Positions 16,542 to 24,850 of a stretch of DNA of 33,784 nucleotides are shown piece by piece; positions within the stretch are counted from its first letter, which is position 1, and each line of letters starts with the position of its first letter. The DNA comes from Jannaschia aquimarina. Its GTDB lineage: Bacteria > Pseudomonadota > Alphaproteobacteria > Rhodobacterales > Rhodobacteraceae. Position numbers and translations under genes: made by a program. Location of the stretch: contig NZ_JYFE01000044.1 of the NCBI RefSeq assembly GCF_000877395.1, forward strand, positions 1 to 33,784, given 5' to 3'. The notes beneath the pieces are model-generated. The model saw nothing but the letters and a program-made list of their open reading frames with translations, was not told the origin of the DNA and made no database searches.

Positions 16542-17543
16542 TCACAGGCAGCCTGCAAGCGTCTCGGCGAGATTTCGCATAAGCTGCGGATAGAGCGCGG
16601 GGCCGGGCTCCAGGTCCGATCCGAGCGGATCGAGCACGCCGGTAGAGGCATCGGTCCCAACCATCACGGTGGCGACCATCTGGGCGTTGAATTGCGGCTC
16701 GGCGAGCACGCAGTCGATGCCCTCGTCCCGGATCCGGGTCTGTATCTCGGCGATCCGTGCGGGGCTTGGATCGGAGGCGTCCGAGATCGAGATCGCCCCG
16801 GCGGCCGGGATGTCGAAGGCGGTCTCGAAATACTGGTAGGCGTCGTGGAAGGCGATGAAGCGGCCCTCGCGCACGGGTTCGAGGATCGCTGCGATTTCGG
16901 TCTTGAGGGTTTCGATCTCGGCGCGGCCGGCTTCTGCGTTCGCAAAGTAGGCGCCCGCATTGGCCGGATCGGCGACGGAAAGCCGACCCGCGATGACGTT
17001 CAGCCAAGTCGCCGCATTGTCGGGCGAAAGCCAGGCATGGGGGTCATGCGCACCGTGGCCGTGATCATGGTCATGGTCGTCGTGAGCATGTTCGGCGTGG
17101 TCGTGGTCATCGTGGTCGTGCGCCTCGGCATGATCGTGGTCATGATCTTCGCTGCCGTGGTCGTCATCGCCGTGGGAATGGGCCTCGAAGAGCGCGTTCT
17201 CGCGAAAATCCAGAAGCGTGACGCCGTCCGCGTCGAGAAGGCTCACATGGGCGGCATCGCCTGCAAGGCTTTCGAGCGGGTCTTCGAGCCAGGGCGTAAG
17301 GTCTTCGCCGATCCAGACCACGACCTCGGCCTCCTGAAGCGCGGCGGCTTCCGAGGGGCGGAGCTGGTATTCATGGGGACTGGCACCGGGGGGGATGATC
17401 AGGTCCGGCTCGCCCACGCCCTGCATCACGCGGGCCACGAGGGAATGGACCGGAGCGATATCGACCGCCACGCGGGGAATTTCGGCGGACGGGGCCGTGG
17501 CGGTGGCGAGGACGAGCGGGACGCTCAGAAGGATTCTGGACAT
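16542..17543 (-). CDS. znuA: Zinc ABC transporter substrate-binding protein ZnuA
   Basis: A 333-residue periplasmic zinc-binding protein of the cluster 9 (ZnuA/TroA) family. A signal peptide spans about 1-20. The zinc ligands are expected at H57 (SPHEYQ), H169 (DPHAWLSP), the FHDAYQYFE histidine near 223 and a C-terminal Asp. Between residues 122 and 169 lies a long His/Asp-rich loop (repeats of HDHD), typical of zinc rather than manganese binders. A conserved Cys closes the C-terminus (AGCL). The start at 17543 has AGGA 6 bases upstream; the longer open frame runs back over zur. Its ATPase and permease are transcribed divergently. Confidence 0.95.
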   Translation of the reverse strand: MSRILLSVPLVLATATAPSAEIPRVAVDIAPVHSLVARVMQGVGEPDLIIPPGASPHEYQLRPSEAAALQEAEVVVWIGEDLTPWLEDPLESLAGDAAHVSLLDADGVTLLDFRENALFEAHSHGDDDHGSEDHDHDHAEAHDHDDHDHAEHAHDDHDHDHGHGAHDPHAWLSPDNAATWLNVIAGRLSVADPANAGAYFANAEAGRAEIETLKTEIAAILEPVREGRFIAFHDAYQYFETAFDIPAAGAISISDASDPSPARIAEIQTRIRDEGIDCVLAEPQFNAQMVATVMVGTDASTGVLDPLGSDLEPGPALYPQLMRNLAETLAGCL

Positions 17544-17575
17544 GGGATATCCTGCGTGATCTTGTAACAATACGC

Positions 17576-17604
17576 CGGATAGATGATATAAGGTAACATG
17601 ACAA
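17576..17604 (-). promoter_or_regulatory. znuA promoter with embedded Zur-like operator; zur start region
   Basis: On the minus strand TTGTCA (17604-17599, five of six matches to the -35 consensus) is followed after 17 bases by TATCCG, a weak -10. The spacer holds the imperfect palindrome ATGATATAAGGTAACAT (17583-17599 on plus), which resembles Zur boxes of the ATGTTATA-type. The same site overlaps the zur ribosome binding site (AAGG) and start codon. Zinc-loaded Zur bound here would block znuA transcription and could also repress zur-znuCB. Confidence 0.55.
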
Positions 17605-18110
17605 GCGCCCGAAACCCCGTACCGGATCCATCGGCGATCGGCTTCGCAGCCCATGACCACGCGGATTGCGTGGAGACTGCGATCGCGGCAGCCGAGGCGC
17701 GCTGCGCGGCGGAGAAGCTGCGCCTGACACCGGTCCGCCGGCGCGCGTTGGAGATCCTGTTGCAGGAGCACCGGGCCATGGGGGCTTACGCCGTCCTCGA
17801 AAAACTCAACGAGAGCGGGTTCGGCTCTCAGCCGCCGGTCGCCTATCGCGCGCTCGACTTCCTCGTCGCGCACGGGTTCGCCCACAAGGTCGAGCGCCTC
17901 AATGCCTTCGTCGCCTGCACCCGCCCCGGAGAAAGCCACGCCCCGGCCTTCATGATCTGCCGCATTTGCGCGGCGGTCGCTGAAGCGGGGGCGACCGTTG
18001 CGCCGGATGCCTTGGGAGAAGCAGCGGAGGCCAGCGGCTTCACTATCGAGCGGACCGTGGTGGAGGCCGAAGGGATCTGCCCGGCCTGTTCAGAGAAGGC
18101 CGACGCATGA
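17598..18110 (+). CDS. zur: Zinc uptake regulator Zur (Fur family)
   Basis: A 170-residue Fur-family repressor. The winged helix lies at about 40-100 (LRLTPVRRRALEILL, then PPVAYRALDFLVAHGFAHKVE). The structural zinc site is formed by two CxxC motifs (C121/C124 and C161/C164). The sensing histidines include HDHADC near the N-terminus and GESHAP. The family assignment to Zur rather than Fur rests on the missing Fur-type His cluster, the RPGESHAPAFMICRIC segment and the znu context. The ATG at 17598 has AAGG upstream. The TGA overlaps the znuC ATG, giving a zur-znuC-znuB operon. Confidence 0.93.
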   Translation: MTSARNPVPDPSAIGFAAHDHADCVETAIAAAEARCAAEKLRLTPVRRRALEILLQEHRAMGAYAVLEKLNESGFGSQPPVAYRALDFLVAHGFAHKVERLNAFVACTRPGESHAPAFMICRICAAVAEAGATVAPDALGEAAEASGFTIERTVVEAEGICPACSEKADA

Positions 18111-18844
18111 GTCTTGTCACGGTCGAGAACCTGACCGTCGGATATGGCGGCAAGGCGGTGGTGCGGCACGTGGATCTTCGTGTCGATCCCGGTGAGATCG
18201 TCACGATCGTCGGGCCGAACGGATCGGGCAAGACCAGCCTGTTGCGCGCCGTCATCGGAGCGTTGAAGCCGACCGAGGGCCGCATCCGGAGCAAACCGGG
18301 GCTGCGTGTCGGATACGTACCCCAGCGCCTGCATATCGATCCGACCCTGCCGATCACGGTAGAGCGGTTCCTGCGCCTGCCCGGCGGCGCTACCCGCGAT
18401 GCGTGCCGGAATGCGCTGGAGCAAGCCGGTGCGCCGGATCTGTTGCAAAGTCAGATGTCAGGCCTCTCCGGCGGGCAGTTCCAGAGGGTCTTGCTAGCGC
18501 GTGCTTTGATGAACCAGCCTGAGTTGTTGCTGCTGGACGAGGCGACGCAGGGGCTGGATCAGCCCGGTTCGGCCGCGTTCTACCGGCGCATCGAGGCGGT
18601 CCGGGCGGAGACGGGATGCGCCGTTCTGATGATCTCGCATGAGCTGCACGTCGTGATGAGTGCGTCCGACCGGGTGATCTGTCTCAACGGCCACGTCTGC
18701 TGCGAGGGGACGCCCGCAGTCGTGGCTTCGGCGCCGGAGTATCGCGCGCTGTTCGGCACCGGAACAGGCGGTGCGCTGGCGCTCTACCGGCACGACCACG
18801 ACCATGACCACGATCACGGTCGAGCGACCGAGGCGGCCGAGTGA
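18107..18844 (+). CDS. znuC: Zinc ABC transporter ATP-binding protein ZnuC
   Basis: A 245-residue ABC ATPase that powers zinc import. The Walker A motif is GPNGSGKTSLL, the signature is LSGGQFQRVLLARAL, Walker B is LLLLDEATQGLD, and the H-loop is MISHELHVV. The protein ends with a cytoplasmic His-Asp tail (four HD repeats at about 229-237, then GRATEAAE), which may bind zinc and tune activity. The start overlaps the zur stop (ATGA), and the stop overlaps the znuB start. Confidence 0.94.
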   Translation: MSLVTVENLTVGYGGKAVVRHVDLRVDPGEIVTIVGPNGSGKTSLLRAVIGALKPTEGRIRSKPGLRVGYVPQRLHIDPTLPITVERFLRLPGGATRDACRNALEQAGAPDLLQSQMSGLSGGQFQRVLLARALMNQPELLLLDEATQGLDQPGSAAFYRRIEAVRAETGCAVLMISHELHVVMSASDRVICLNGHVCCEGTPAVVASAPEYRALFGTGTGGALALYRHDHDHDHDHGRATEAAE

Positions 18845-19644
18845 TGCTGGATTTCATGCTGGGCGACTTCATGGTCCGCGCGACGCTGGCGGGGGTCGGT
18901 GTGGCGGTTGCGGCGGCCCCGCTCGGGTCTTTCGTGGTCTGGCGCCGGATGGCCTATTTCGGAGACGCGACAGCCCATGCCGCGATCCTGGGCGTGGCCC
19001 TGTCACTGGCCTTCTCGATGTCGATCTTCGTCGGGGCGGTCGTGGTGGCACTGGCGATGGCCCTGCTGGTTTCGTCGCTGACGGGGCGGGGCTATGCGAT
19101 GGACACGCTGCTGGGCGTGCTGGCCCATTCGGCGCTGGCCTTCGGACTGGTGGCGGTGTCGTTTCTGTCGGGCATCCGGATCGACCTGATGTCCTATCTC
19201 TTCGGCGACATTCTTGCGGTCTCCCGGGAGGACCTCGCTGTGATCTGGGGCGGCGCGGCCCTTGTAGTCGCACTGATCGTGTGGCGGTGGTCGGCACTCT
19301 TGACGGCCACCCTGAATGAGGATCTCGCCCATGCCAGCGGCGTCGACCCCCGGCGCGAGCAACTGATCCTGACGCTCGCCCTCGCGATCACGGTGGCGGT
19401 GGCGATCAAGGTCGTCGGGGTCCTTCTGATCGCGGCCATGCTGATCATCCCCGCCGCCGCGGCCCGGCCTCTTGCCCGGACGCCCGAAAGCATGGCGCTC
19501 ATCGCGGCGGCCATCGGGGTTCTTGCGGCCATCGTGGGATTGCGCGGATCCTACCTGCTGGATACGCCATCCGGTCCGACCATCGTCTGCGCCGCCGCGA
19601 TCGCTTTCGCCGCGACCTCCCTCTTTCGCCGGCGCGGCGCCTAG
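18844..19644 (+). CDS. znuB: Zinc ABC transporter permease ZnuB
   Basis: A 266-residue permease of the ABC-3 family with about eight to nine membrane segments, forming the channel for zinc entry with ZnuC. The segment MLLVIPAAAAR-like AMLIIPAAAARPLAR near 198-212 is the family hallmark. The ATG at 18844 shares its A with the znuC stop (TGATG); a GTG three bases earlier is an alternative start that would add one residue. Upstream neighbours are zur and znuC. No clear terminator follows. A 6-bp hairpin and phoX lie downstream on the same strand. Confidence 0.94.
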   Translation: MLDFMLGDFMVRATLAGVGVAVAAAPLGSFVVWRRMAYFGDATAHAAILGVALSLAFSMSIFVGAVVVALAMALLVSSLTGRGYAMDTLLGVLAHSALAFGLVAVSFLSGIRIDLMSYLFGDILAVSREDLAVIWGGAALVVALIVWRWSALLTATLNEDLAHASGVDPRREQLILTLALAITVAVAIKVVGVLLIAAMLIIPAAAARPLARTPESMALIAAAIGVLAAIVGLRGSYLLDTPSGPTIVCAAAIAFAATSLFRRRGA

Positions 19645-19696
19645 CCGCATTTCGGCGTCATCCGGGCGTTACGTGACCCGCCTAGCACAGCCGCGT

Positions 19697-19726
19697 GGGG
19701 TCGGCCGGATCATCGGTCTGGACCCC
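19697..19726 (+). other. Hairpin between znuB and phoX
   Basis: GGGGTC (19697-19702) and GACCCC (19721-19726) form a perfect 6-bp stem, with CCG/CGG pairing possible inside. It lies 30 bases upstream of the phoX start. There is no T-run, so it could be a weak terminator of znuB or a phoX leader structure. I see no Pho box in the 111-bp gap. Confidence 0.3.
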
Positions 19727-19755
19727 GGACACCGAGCCATGTGGGAGAGCAAGGC

Positions 19756-21783
19756 ATGAAGGATCTTACGACCGAGCTATCCGCCGACGAATGGGACGAA
19801 GCCAAGTTCCCGCGTGCGGAGGTCCAGGAATTCGACCGCGTGGTGGAGCGCGCGATTTCGCGTCGCGGCTTCCTTGGCGGGACGCTCGCCTTCGGGTCGG
19901 GTGCAGCGGTGATGGGGACCGCATTCCTGAAGGCCACGACGGCGCATGCCGCGCAGGACTCGCGGTTCGCGTTCCAGCAACTCGCGCCCCAGACCGACGG
20001 GACGGTTCACGTGCCCGAGGGCTATAGCTGGAAGACGCTTGTCCGCTGGGGCGATCCGCTGTTCTCGGACGCGCCTGAATTCGATCGCACGACCGGCCAT
20101 CCGGCGCAGGGATCGGATCGCGTCTTCGGCGAGAACACGGACGGGATGGAGCTGTTCAACCGCCGTGGCGTCGAATTGCTGGTGGTGAACTCCGAATATC
20201 CCAACCCGAAGGTGAACCTGACCGAGTCCGTGGCCGCGCTCGAAGAGCGCAATCGCGTCATCATGGAGCAATATAACGAGCGCCGCACCGCTGCGGAGGC
20301 AGCCGGCACGGAGCTGCCGCCCGAGCCCGAACTGGAAGATCAAATCGTGTCCTCCGCCGACGACGTGCTGCTGCTTCAGCAGATCCAGGGCGTCTCGGTC
20401 ATGGAGGTCGTCGAAGGTGAGGAGGGCTGGTCGGTGATCGTCGACAGCCCCTACAACCGCCGCATCCATCACAACACGCCCATGGTCCTCGACGGGCCCG
20501 CCGCCGGTCACGACCTGCTGAAGACGGCCGCCAACGCGACCGGCACCCGGTCCCTCGGGACCTTCAACAATTGCGGGTCGGGCCGGACGCCGTGGGGGAC
20601 GTATCTGACCTGCGAAGAGAACTTCAACGGCTATTTCGGCACCAGCTCGGAGGTTGCCACCGACGATACGGTGATGGCGGGCTACCAGCGTTACGGCATC
20701 TCCACCGATATCGAGCCCGGGCGCTACAACTATCATGGCTATGACGCCCGGTTCGACATTTCACGGAATCCCAACGAGCCACACCGTGCGGGCTACATCA
20801 TCGAGATCGACCCTTGGGAGCCGGAGTCGACGCCGGTCAAGCATACCGCTCTGGGCCGCTTCAAGCACGAGAATGCCGCCTACGCGCTGACGCCCGCCGG
20901 CCGCGTGGTCGTCTATATGGGCGACGATGAGCGGGGCGAGTTCATGTACAAGTGGGTGTCCCGCGACGTCTACGTGCCCGGCGGCGATACCTCGACGCTT
21001 CTGTCGGAAGGTCAGCTTCATGTCGCACGCTTCGATGACGACATGACCGGGGAGTGGGTGGCCCTGACACCCGAGGCGACCGGCATGGACGCAGCCCGGA
21101 TCGCGATCTTCACCCGCATGGCGGGCTCGGCGGTCGGCGCCACGACCATGGACCGGCCGGAATGGATCGCCGTGAACCCCACGGCCGTCGAGGGGTATTG
21201 CTGCCTGACGAACAACTCACGGCGCGGCACGCTGGCCGAGGACGGATCGGTCCGCACGAATGCGGGGGGCGATCCGATGGTGGTGAACGCGGTCAATCCG
21301 CGCGAGACCAACCGCTACGGGCAGATCGTCCGGTGGCGGCCCCATGACGACGATCACGGCGCGACCACCTTCGATTGGGACCTCTACGTCATGGCCGGGA
21401 ACCCGACCGTGCACCAGAACGGCCTCTATGCTGGAACGGCGAACATCAATGCCGGGAACATGTTCAACTCGCCCGATGGCATGCAGATCGACACGACGGG
21501 TCTCATCTGGATCCAGACCGATGGCGACGACGACAACGAAGGCGAGTTCGCCGGGATGGGCAACAACCAGATGCTGGCCGGCGACCCCGTGACCGGCGAG
21601 ATCCGGCGTTTCCTGACCGGTCCGAAGGGGAGCGAAGTGACCGGGCTGACATGGTCTGCCGACCGGCGGACGATGTTCGTGGGCATCCAGCATCCCGGCG
21701 CGCCGTTCCCGGACGGGGAGGGGGCGCTTCCCCGCTCGGCCGTGATCACGGTCAAGCGCAACGACGGGGGACTTGTCGGGTGA
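19756..21783 (+). CDS. phoX: PhoX/DUF839 family phosphatase, Tat-exported
   Basis: A 675-residue protein of the PhoX (DUF839) family, alkaline phosphatases that use calcium and iron rather than zinc. A Tat signal is clear: SRRGFL at 35-40, a hydrophobic stretch, and a cleavage site near AHA at about 63-65, so it is exported folded to the periplasm. The family signature NNCGSGRTPWGTYLTCEEN contains the Cys that bridges iron in studied PhoX. Other blocks such as YAGTANINAGNMFNSPDG and GAPFPDGEGALPRS are also typical. Length is as expected. I start at 19756 (AAGG and GGAGA upstream); a GTG at 19741 is less likely. Some DUF839 proteins may have other substrates. Confidence 0.85.
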   Translation: MKDLTTELSADEWDEAKFPRAEVQEFDRVVERAISRRGFLGGTLAFGSGAAVMGTAFLKATTAHAAQDSRFAFQQLAPQTDGTVHVPEGYSWKTLVRWGDPLFSDAPEFDRTTGHPAQGSDRVFGENTDGMELFNRRGVELLVVNSEYPNPKVNLTESVAALEERNRVIMEQYNERRTAAEAAGTELPPEPELEDQIVSSADDVLLLQQIQGVSVMEVVEGEEGWSVIVDSPYNRRIHHNTPMVLDGPAAGHDLLKTAANATGTRSLGTFNNCGSGRTPWGTYLTCEENFNGYFGTSSEVATDDTVMAGYQRYGISTDIEPGRYNYHGYDARFDISRNPNEPHRAGYIIEIDPWEPESTPVKHTALGRFKHENAAYALTPAGRVVVYMGDDERGEFMYKWVSRDVYVPGGDTSTLLSEGQLHVARFDDDMTGEWVALTPEATGMDAARIAIFTRMAGSAVGATTMDRPEWIAVNPTAVEGYCCLTNNSRRGTLAEDGSVRTNAGGDPMVVNAVNPRETNRYGQIVRWRPHDDDHGATTFDWDLYVMAGNPTVHQNGLYAGTANINAGNMFNSPDGMQIDTTGLIWIQTDGDDDNEGEFAGMGNNQMLAGDPVTGEIRRFLTGPKGSEVTGLTWSADRRTMFVGIQHPGAPFPDGEGALPRSAVITVKRNDGGLVG

Positions 21784-21812
21784 CACGCTGATCTGCATTC
21801 GAGCTTGAAGTC

Positions 21813-21843
21813 GGCGCGGTCCTTCGGGGCCGCGCCTTCGTTT
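21813..21843 (+). terminator. Terminator after phoX
   Basis: A 10-bp stem GGCGCGGTCC/GGGCCGCGCC with one G-T pair and a TTCG tetraloop (21813-21836), followed by the T-rich TTCGTTT. It begins 29 bases after the phoX stop codon. Confidence 0.75.
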
Positions 21844-21970
21844 CGAGGCGGATGACGTGCGGACGGCAATCCTTGGACGCAGCTTTGACGGGGGCTTGCG
21901 CCCGCCGTGATTTGGACGACTCATGACGCGAGCCGCCATATCAGCGATGCCGGAAGCCCGGAGAAACACC

Positions 21971-23335
21971 ATGACAGACCGATCCGCCCAACCTGCGGAA
22001 AAAGGTGCGATCGGGCGCCTGACCGGCGCGCTCGACAGCTTCATCGGACGCTGGCTGCCAGAGCCGCTGGTCATCGTGATCGCGCTGACCTTCCTCGTTT
22101 TCATCGCCGGTCTTCTGGCCGGAAACGGCCCGGTCGAGATGGTGGGCCATTTCGGCGACGGGTTCTGGGATCTTCTGACCTTCGCCATGCAGATGGCACT
22201 GGTTCTCGTGACCGGGTTTGTGGTCGCGTCGACACCGCTGTTCGAGCGGGCACTCGGGCGGCTGGCCCGCGTGGCGCAGACCCCCGGCCAGGCGATCCTG
22301 CTGGTGACGGCGGTCTCGCTGGCCGCGTGCTTCGTGAATTGGGGCTTCGGCCTGGTCATCGGAGCGCTGTTCGCGAAGCGACTTGCGCGCGAGGTTCCCG
22401 ACACCGACTACCGGGTGCTGATCGCGTCCGGCTATTCCGGGTTTCTGGTGTGGCATGCTGGATTGTCGGGCTCGATCCCCCTGACCGCGGCGACGCCCGG
22501 CAACTTCCTCGAGGACGAGATCGGGCTTATCCCGACCTCCGAGACGATCTTTTCCTCGGCGAATCTGATCCTGCTGGCGATCATCGCCATCGGCTTGCCG
22601 TTCCTGAACCGCATGATGCTGAACCATGGCGGACGCACGGTCCGGTCCGGTGATCTGAGGATCGACGACGATCCCGAGGACCCGACCGCCCGGGCCGCCC
22701 CGCAGCCCCGCACGCCGGCGCAGCGGCTGGAGCAATCACGCTGGCTCGGCTGGACTGCCGGCCTGTTCGGGCTGTCCTTCGTCGTGATCCTGATCGTCCG
22801 GGGCGAGTTCGCGCTGACCCTTGATACGGTCAACTTCGTCTTCCTCTTCGCCGCGTTGGCGCTGCACGGATCGGCGCGGAACTTCCTGATCGCGCTGGAC
22901 GAGGCCGTCAAAGGCGTGGGCGGCATCCTGATCCAGTTTCCGTTCTATGCGGGCATCATGGGGATGATGGTCGGATCGGGTCTGGCGGCGGGGTTGACGG
23001 ACCTCTTCGTCGCGGGCGCGAACGCGACGATCCTTCCGCTGCTGGCCTTCCTGTCTGCAGGATTGGTCAATGTCCTGGTGCCGTCGGGCGGGGGTCAATG
23101 GGCCGTTCAGGGCCCGATCATCATGCCCGCGGCAGAGGCACTGGGCGCGGATCCGGCGCGGGTCGCGCTGGCGGTGGCATGGGGCGATGCGTGGACGAAC
23201 ATGATCCAGCCGTTCTGGGCGCTGCCGGCCCTGGCCGTCGCGGGGCTGTCGGCGCGCGACATCATGGGCTTTTGCGTCCTCGTCCTGCTGGCATCGGGCG
23301 TCGTGCTCGGCCTGGGGCTGACGTTCCTGCCATAG
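21971..23335 (+). CDS. atoE: Short-chain fatty acid transporter, AtoE family
   Basis: A 454-residue polytopic inner-membrane protein of the short-chain fatty acid transporter family (AtoE/TIGR00366), expected to take up acetoacetate, butyrate or similar acids. About ten to twelve membrane segments can be seen. Family blocks include SLAACFVNWGFGLVIGALFAK, SGYSGFLVWHAGLSGSIPL and a C-terminal NVLVPSGGGQWAVQGPI. I start at 21971 with GGAG 8 bases upstream; an earlier in-frame ATG at 21923 is less supported. A TTGACG at 21885-21890 may be a -35 box. It converges on the polyol operon with only 3 bases between the two stop codons. Confidence 0.9.
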   Translation: MTDRSAQPAEKGAIGRLTGALDSFIGRWLPEPLVIVIALTFLVFIAGLLAGNGPVEMVGHFGDGFWDLLTFAMQMALVLVTGFVVASTPLFERALGRLARVAQTPGQAILLVTAVSLAACFVNWGFGLVIGALFAKRLAREVPDTDYRVLIASGYSGFLVWHAGLSGSIPLTAATPGNFLEDEIGLIPTSETIFSSANLILLAIIAIGLPFLNRMMLNHGGRTVRSGDLRIDDDPEDPTARAAPQPRTPAQRLEQSRWLGWTAGLFGLSFVVILIVRGEFALTLDTVNFVFLFAALALHGSARNFLIALDEAVKGVGGILIQFPFYAGIMGMMVGSGLAAGLTDLFVAGANATILPLLAFLSAGLVNVLVPSGGGQWAVQGPIIMPAAEALGADPARVALAVAWGDAWTNMIQPFWALPALAVAGLSARDIMGFCVLVLLASGVVLGLGLTFLP

Positions 23336-23338
23336 CGC

Positions 23339-24850
23339 TCAGGCGTTCGCGCCGAGATATCCTCGGATTGCGGCCCTCGCGCCATCGGACCGCACGCGGT
23401 CGAGATGAGCGGCGAACGACGTGGTGAAGGTCTCGGACTGGCGGAGGTCGTCGTAGATGTCCACCTGCGCGATCCAGGCGCGCGGGTCGTCCCGGGAAGC
23501 GAGGGCTGCGCGGTGGCGCTTCTCCCAGTGGGGATCATTCGGCTCGATCGTCGAGCCGTCCTCGCGGGTGCCTTCGCACATCCGGCACCAGAGCGCCTCG
23601 ACCAGCGCAAGGCCACCCAACGGCGCGCCCACCGCGAGCGCGTCACGGATCGTGGGCAGCACGAAACCCGGATGCCGCGATGACCCGTCGAAGGCGACCC
23701 GGCGGACCGTGTCGTGGATCAGGGGGTTCGCGAACCGGCCCGAGATCGTAGAGATGTAATCCATCGGCGTCGTGCCCGGCACGGATTCGACATGGGGCGC
23801 GACCTCGGTCCGGAGCACATGGCGGAAGTATCCGCTGATCTCCGGGTCGGCCATGCAATCGGCGATGGTCGGCAGGCTCAGCACCTCACCCGGATTCGCA
23901 AGGATCTGATGCCCTGCATTCAGCAGACGCAGCTTCATATGCTCGTAGGGGGCGACATCGCTGGCGAAGGTCGCCCCCGCCGCATCCCAATCGGGACGCC
24001 CGGCGGCGAAGTCGTCCTCGATGACCCATTGCCGGAAACGCTCGTGCGTGACCGGGGCCCGATCCCAGATCCCCTTGTCGCGAACCATCTCGATTTCGCG
24101 CGGGCCGGTCGCGGGAACGATGCAATCGACCATGGAATTCGGAAAGGAGGCGGTGTCGTCGATCCAGCGGGCCAGATCGGGATCCTGTTCTTCGGCCAGC
24201 CCCACCAGGGTCAGTCGCAGCACGTCCCCGTTGCCCTGAAGGTTATCGCAGGACAGGCCGGTAAACGCTCCATGCCCCAGATCGCGGCGCAGACGGAGGG
24301 CTGCGACCATCGCGCCGAACACGGTCCGGGGTGGGCCGCCGGCTGCATCATGTCGGATATCGGGGTGATCAACGTCGAGTGTCCCTTCGGCGCTGCAATA
24401 GTATCCGCCTTCCGTCACCGTCATCGAGACGATGCGCGTCCGCGGGTCGGCCATGGCGGCGATCATCGGCGCATGGCCCTCGGCCACCGGCAGATAATGG
24501 ACCATCGTGCCGGTGACCTCGACGCGGCTCTCGTCTGGATCGAGCTGCAGCAGCGTCGTCAGGCAGTCCTGCGCCAACAGCTTCTCGCGCATCACCGCGT
24601 CATAGGGGCGGGCGCCCGCGCCCAGGATGGCCCAGTCGGTTGCCCCCCCGTCCTGCATCAGGCGGTGGGTGTACCAAGCCATGTGCGCGCGGTGGAAGTT
24701 GCCGACGCCGATATGGACTATGCCGGGCGAGAGTTCCGGCAGGGCATAGGTCGGGCGCAGGATATCGACGGGCAGGGATGCGAGGGACGTGCGTGTCAAT
24801 GCAAAGGGCGTACGGGCACGACCGTTGGTCCGTGCGGTCAGCTCATCCAT
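23339..24850 (-). CDS. mtlK: Mannitol 2-dehydrogenase (long-chain polyol dehydrogenase)
   Basis: A 503-residue NAD-dependent dehydrogenase oxidising mannitol (and related polyols) to fructose. The nucleotide-binding start is HIGVGNFHRAH (46-56). The catalytic residues K306, N311 and H314 in KLRLLNAGH match the Lys-Asn-His set of Pseudomonas mannitol dehydrogenase. Length fits. The ATG at 24850 overlaps the last 13 bases of the sorbitol dehydrogenase gene. It is the last gene of the operon; in R. sphaeroides a fructokinase gene mtlZ follows, but here the next gene is the convergent fatty acid transporter. A longer open frame upstream is a shadow of smoS. Confidence 0.93.
   Translation of the reverse strand: MDELTARTNGRARTPFALTRTSLASLPVDILRPTYALPELSPGIVHIGVGNFHRAHMAWYTHRLMQDGGATDWAILGAGARPYDAVMREKLLAQDCLTTLLQLDPDESRVEVTGTMVHYLPVAEGHAPMIAAMADPRTRIVSMTVTEGGYYCSAEGTLDVDHPDIRHDAAGGPPRTVFGAMVAALRLRRDLGHGAFTGLSCDNLQGNGDVLRLTLVGLAEEQDPDLARWIDDTASFPNSMVDCIVPATGPREIEMVRDKGIWDRAPVTHERFRQWVIEDDFAAGRPDWDAAGATFASDVAPYEHMKLRLLNAGHQILANPGEVLSLPTIADCMADPEISGYFRHVLRTEVAPHVESVPGTTPMDYISTISGRFANPLIHDTVRRVAFDGSSRHPGFVLPTIRDALAVGAPLGGLALVEALWCRMCEGTREDGSTIEPNDPHWEKRHRAALASRDDPRAWIAQVDIYDDLRQSETFTTSFAAHLDRVRSDGARAAIRGYLGANA

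Noticed and set aside
16990-17190. Repetitive CATGGTCATGGTCGTG-like stretch considered as a DNA repeat or CRISPR
   Set aside because: It is the codon pattern of the His/Asp-rich loop of ZnuA, with no regular spacers.
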